A stretch of DNA of 64,000 nucleotides from Gari tellinella (lineage: Eukaryota > Mollusca > Bivalvia > Cardiida > Psammobiidae). The notes beneath the pieces are model-generated. The model made no database searches and was not told the origin of the DNA. It worked only from the letters and a program-made list of their open reading frames with translations. The first letter of the stretch is position 1. Each line of letters opens with the position of its first letter. Both the position numbers and the translations under genes were made by a program. The stretch is from positions 5,270,001-5,334,000 of the forward strand of contig OV277857.1 in NCBI GenBank assembly GCA_922989275.2, read 5' to 3'. Positions 63,598 through 64,000 of this stretch are shown piece after piece.

Positions 63598-63763
63598 ACA
63601 CTAAAAGTATTGTCCTTTACAAACTGTATATGCCCTGACCAGAGGGCTACAGTTGGTAGTTTTGAAATATAGTTTAGAAACAACCCTAAATAGTTAAATA
63701 TGGTCAGACTTAATTGAAAAATGGCATTGTCCATTAAAAGTTTCAGGGATGAATGAGTTAAAA
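63598..63763. mobile_element. MITE-E fragment, reverse
   Basis: TTTACAAACTGTATATGCCC, GACCAGAGGGCTACAG, TGGCATTGTCCATTAAAAGT and GGGATGAATGAGTTAA. One hairpin arm survives. 63764-64000 holds nothing recognised. Confidence 0.55.
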
Positions 63764-64000
63764 CAGTGAAACAGGAATCAAATATTGAGACCCAAATTTA
63801 ACCAAAAGACATATAGCCAGAAAAATCGGACAAAATACTTATGTTTGTTTCTAAAATTAAGGATATTCGTGAATATATTGGCATCAAAGTTTCACGGTAC
63901 AAATCTTATTCAGTCGTGAAATGTGTGTTTCCGACAATGTCTGGCTGGTCTAAGACATAAACGGATTGTATTTTACTTTCGCACAAATACTCAAATAACC

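Overview
This is AT-rich animal genomic DNA, most likely from a bivalve or related mollusc (inference). The evidence is a spliced lophotrochozoan-looking NK2 homeobox gene, a tRNA-derived SINE with a conserved central segment of the kind known from molluscs, and a very dense load of short non-autonomous DNA transposons (MITEs). No bacterial-style gene organisation is visible.

Only one gene is secure: an Nkx2.2 (vnd) orthologue on the + strand. Exon 1 (43803-44037) carries the TN/Engrailed-homology motif. A 7.5 kb GT-AG phase-1 intron follows, and exon 2 (51587-52371) carries the homeodomain, the NK2-specific domain and a Met/Asn-rich tail. The predicted protein is 339 residues. A plausible promoter (inverted CCAAT box, GC-rich elements, TATA-like box) lies at 43465-43535, inside a repeat-poor stretch of about 0.9 kb.

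Nearly everything else is repeats. I sort them by termini and target-site duplication (TSD). MITE-A has CAGTGGAGAA ends and a TA TSD. MITE-B has CCCTTTCACTGCC ends and TTAA. MITE-C has CCCTTTACCCCATAGCC ends and TTAA. MITE-D has CAGTAAAACCTCTCTA ends and TA. MITE-E and MITE-M have TTAA. MITE-F has GGGGCCCGTTT ends. MITE-I has a TA TSD. MITE-J has CAGGGCTGCCA ends and a 6-bp TSD. There are also G, K, N and O families, several large palindromes, an old LINE reverse-transcriptase fragment (13626-14273, minus strand) and a SINE. MITE-A has about 20 complete or nearly complete copies here, many of them almost identical, so it has been active recently.

The most striking pattern is modular. Two palindromic cassettes are each carried by several MITE families whose ends and TSDs differ. 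Cassette 1 has CAAACAGT...ACTGTTTG ends around a GATCAGACGCCG-type core. Cassette 2 has CTTAAAGCAGG...CCTGCTTTAAG ends. The two arms often carry mirrored substitutions. Several clean nested insertions give relative ages and confirm the TA and TTAA targets. The roughly 60-120 residue open frames across MITE-A are passages through the repeat, not genes.
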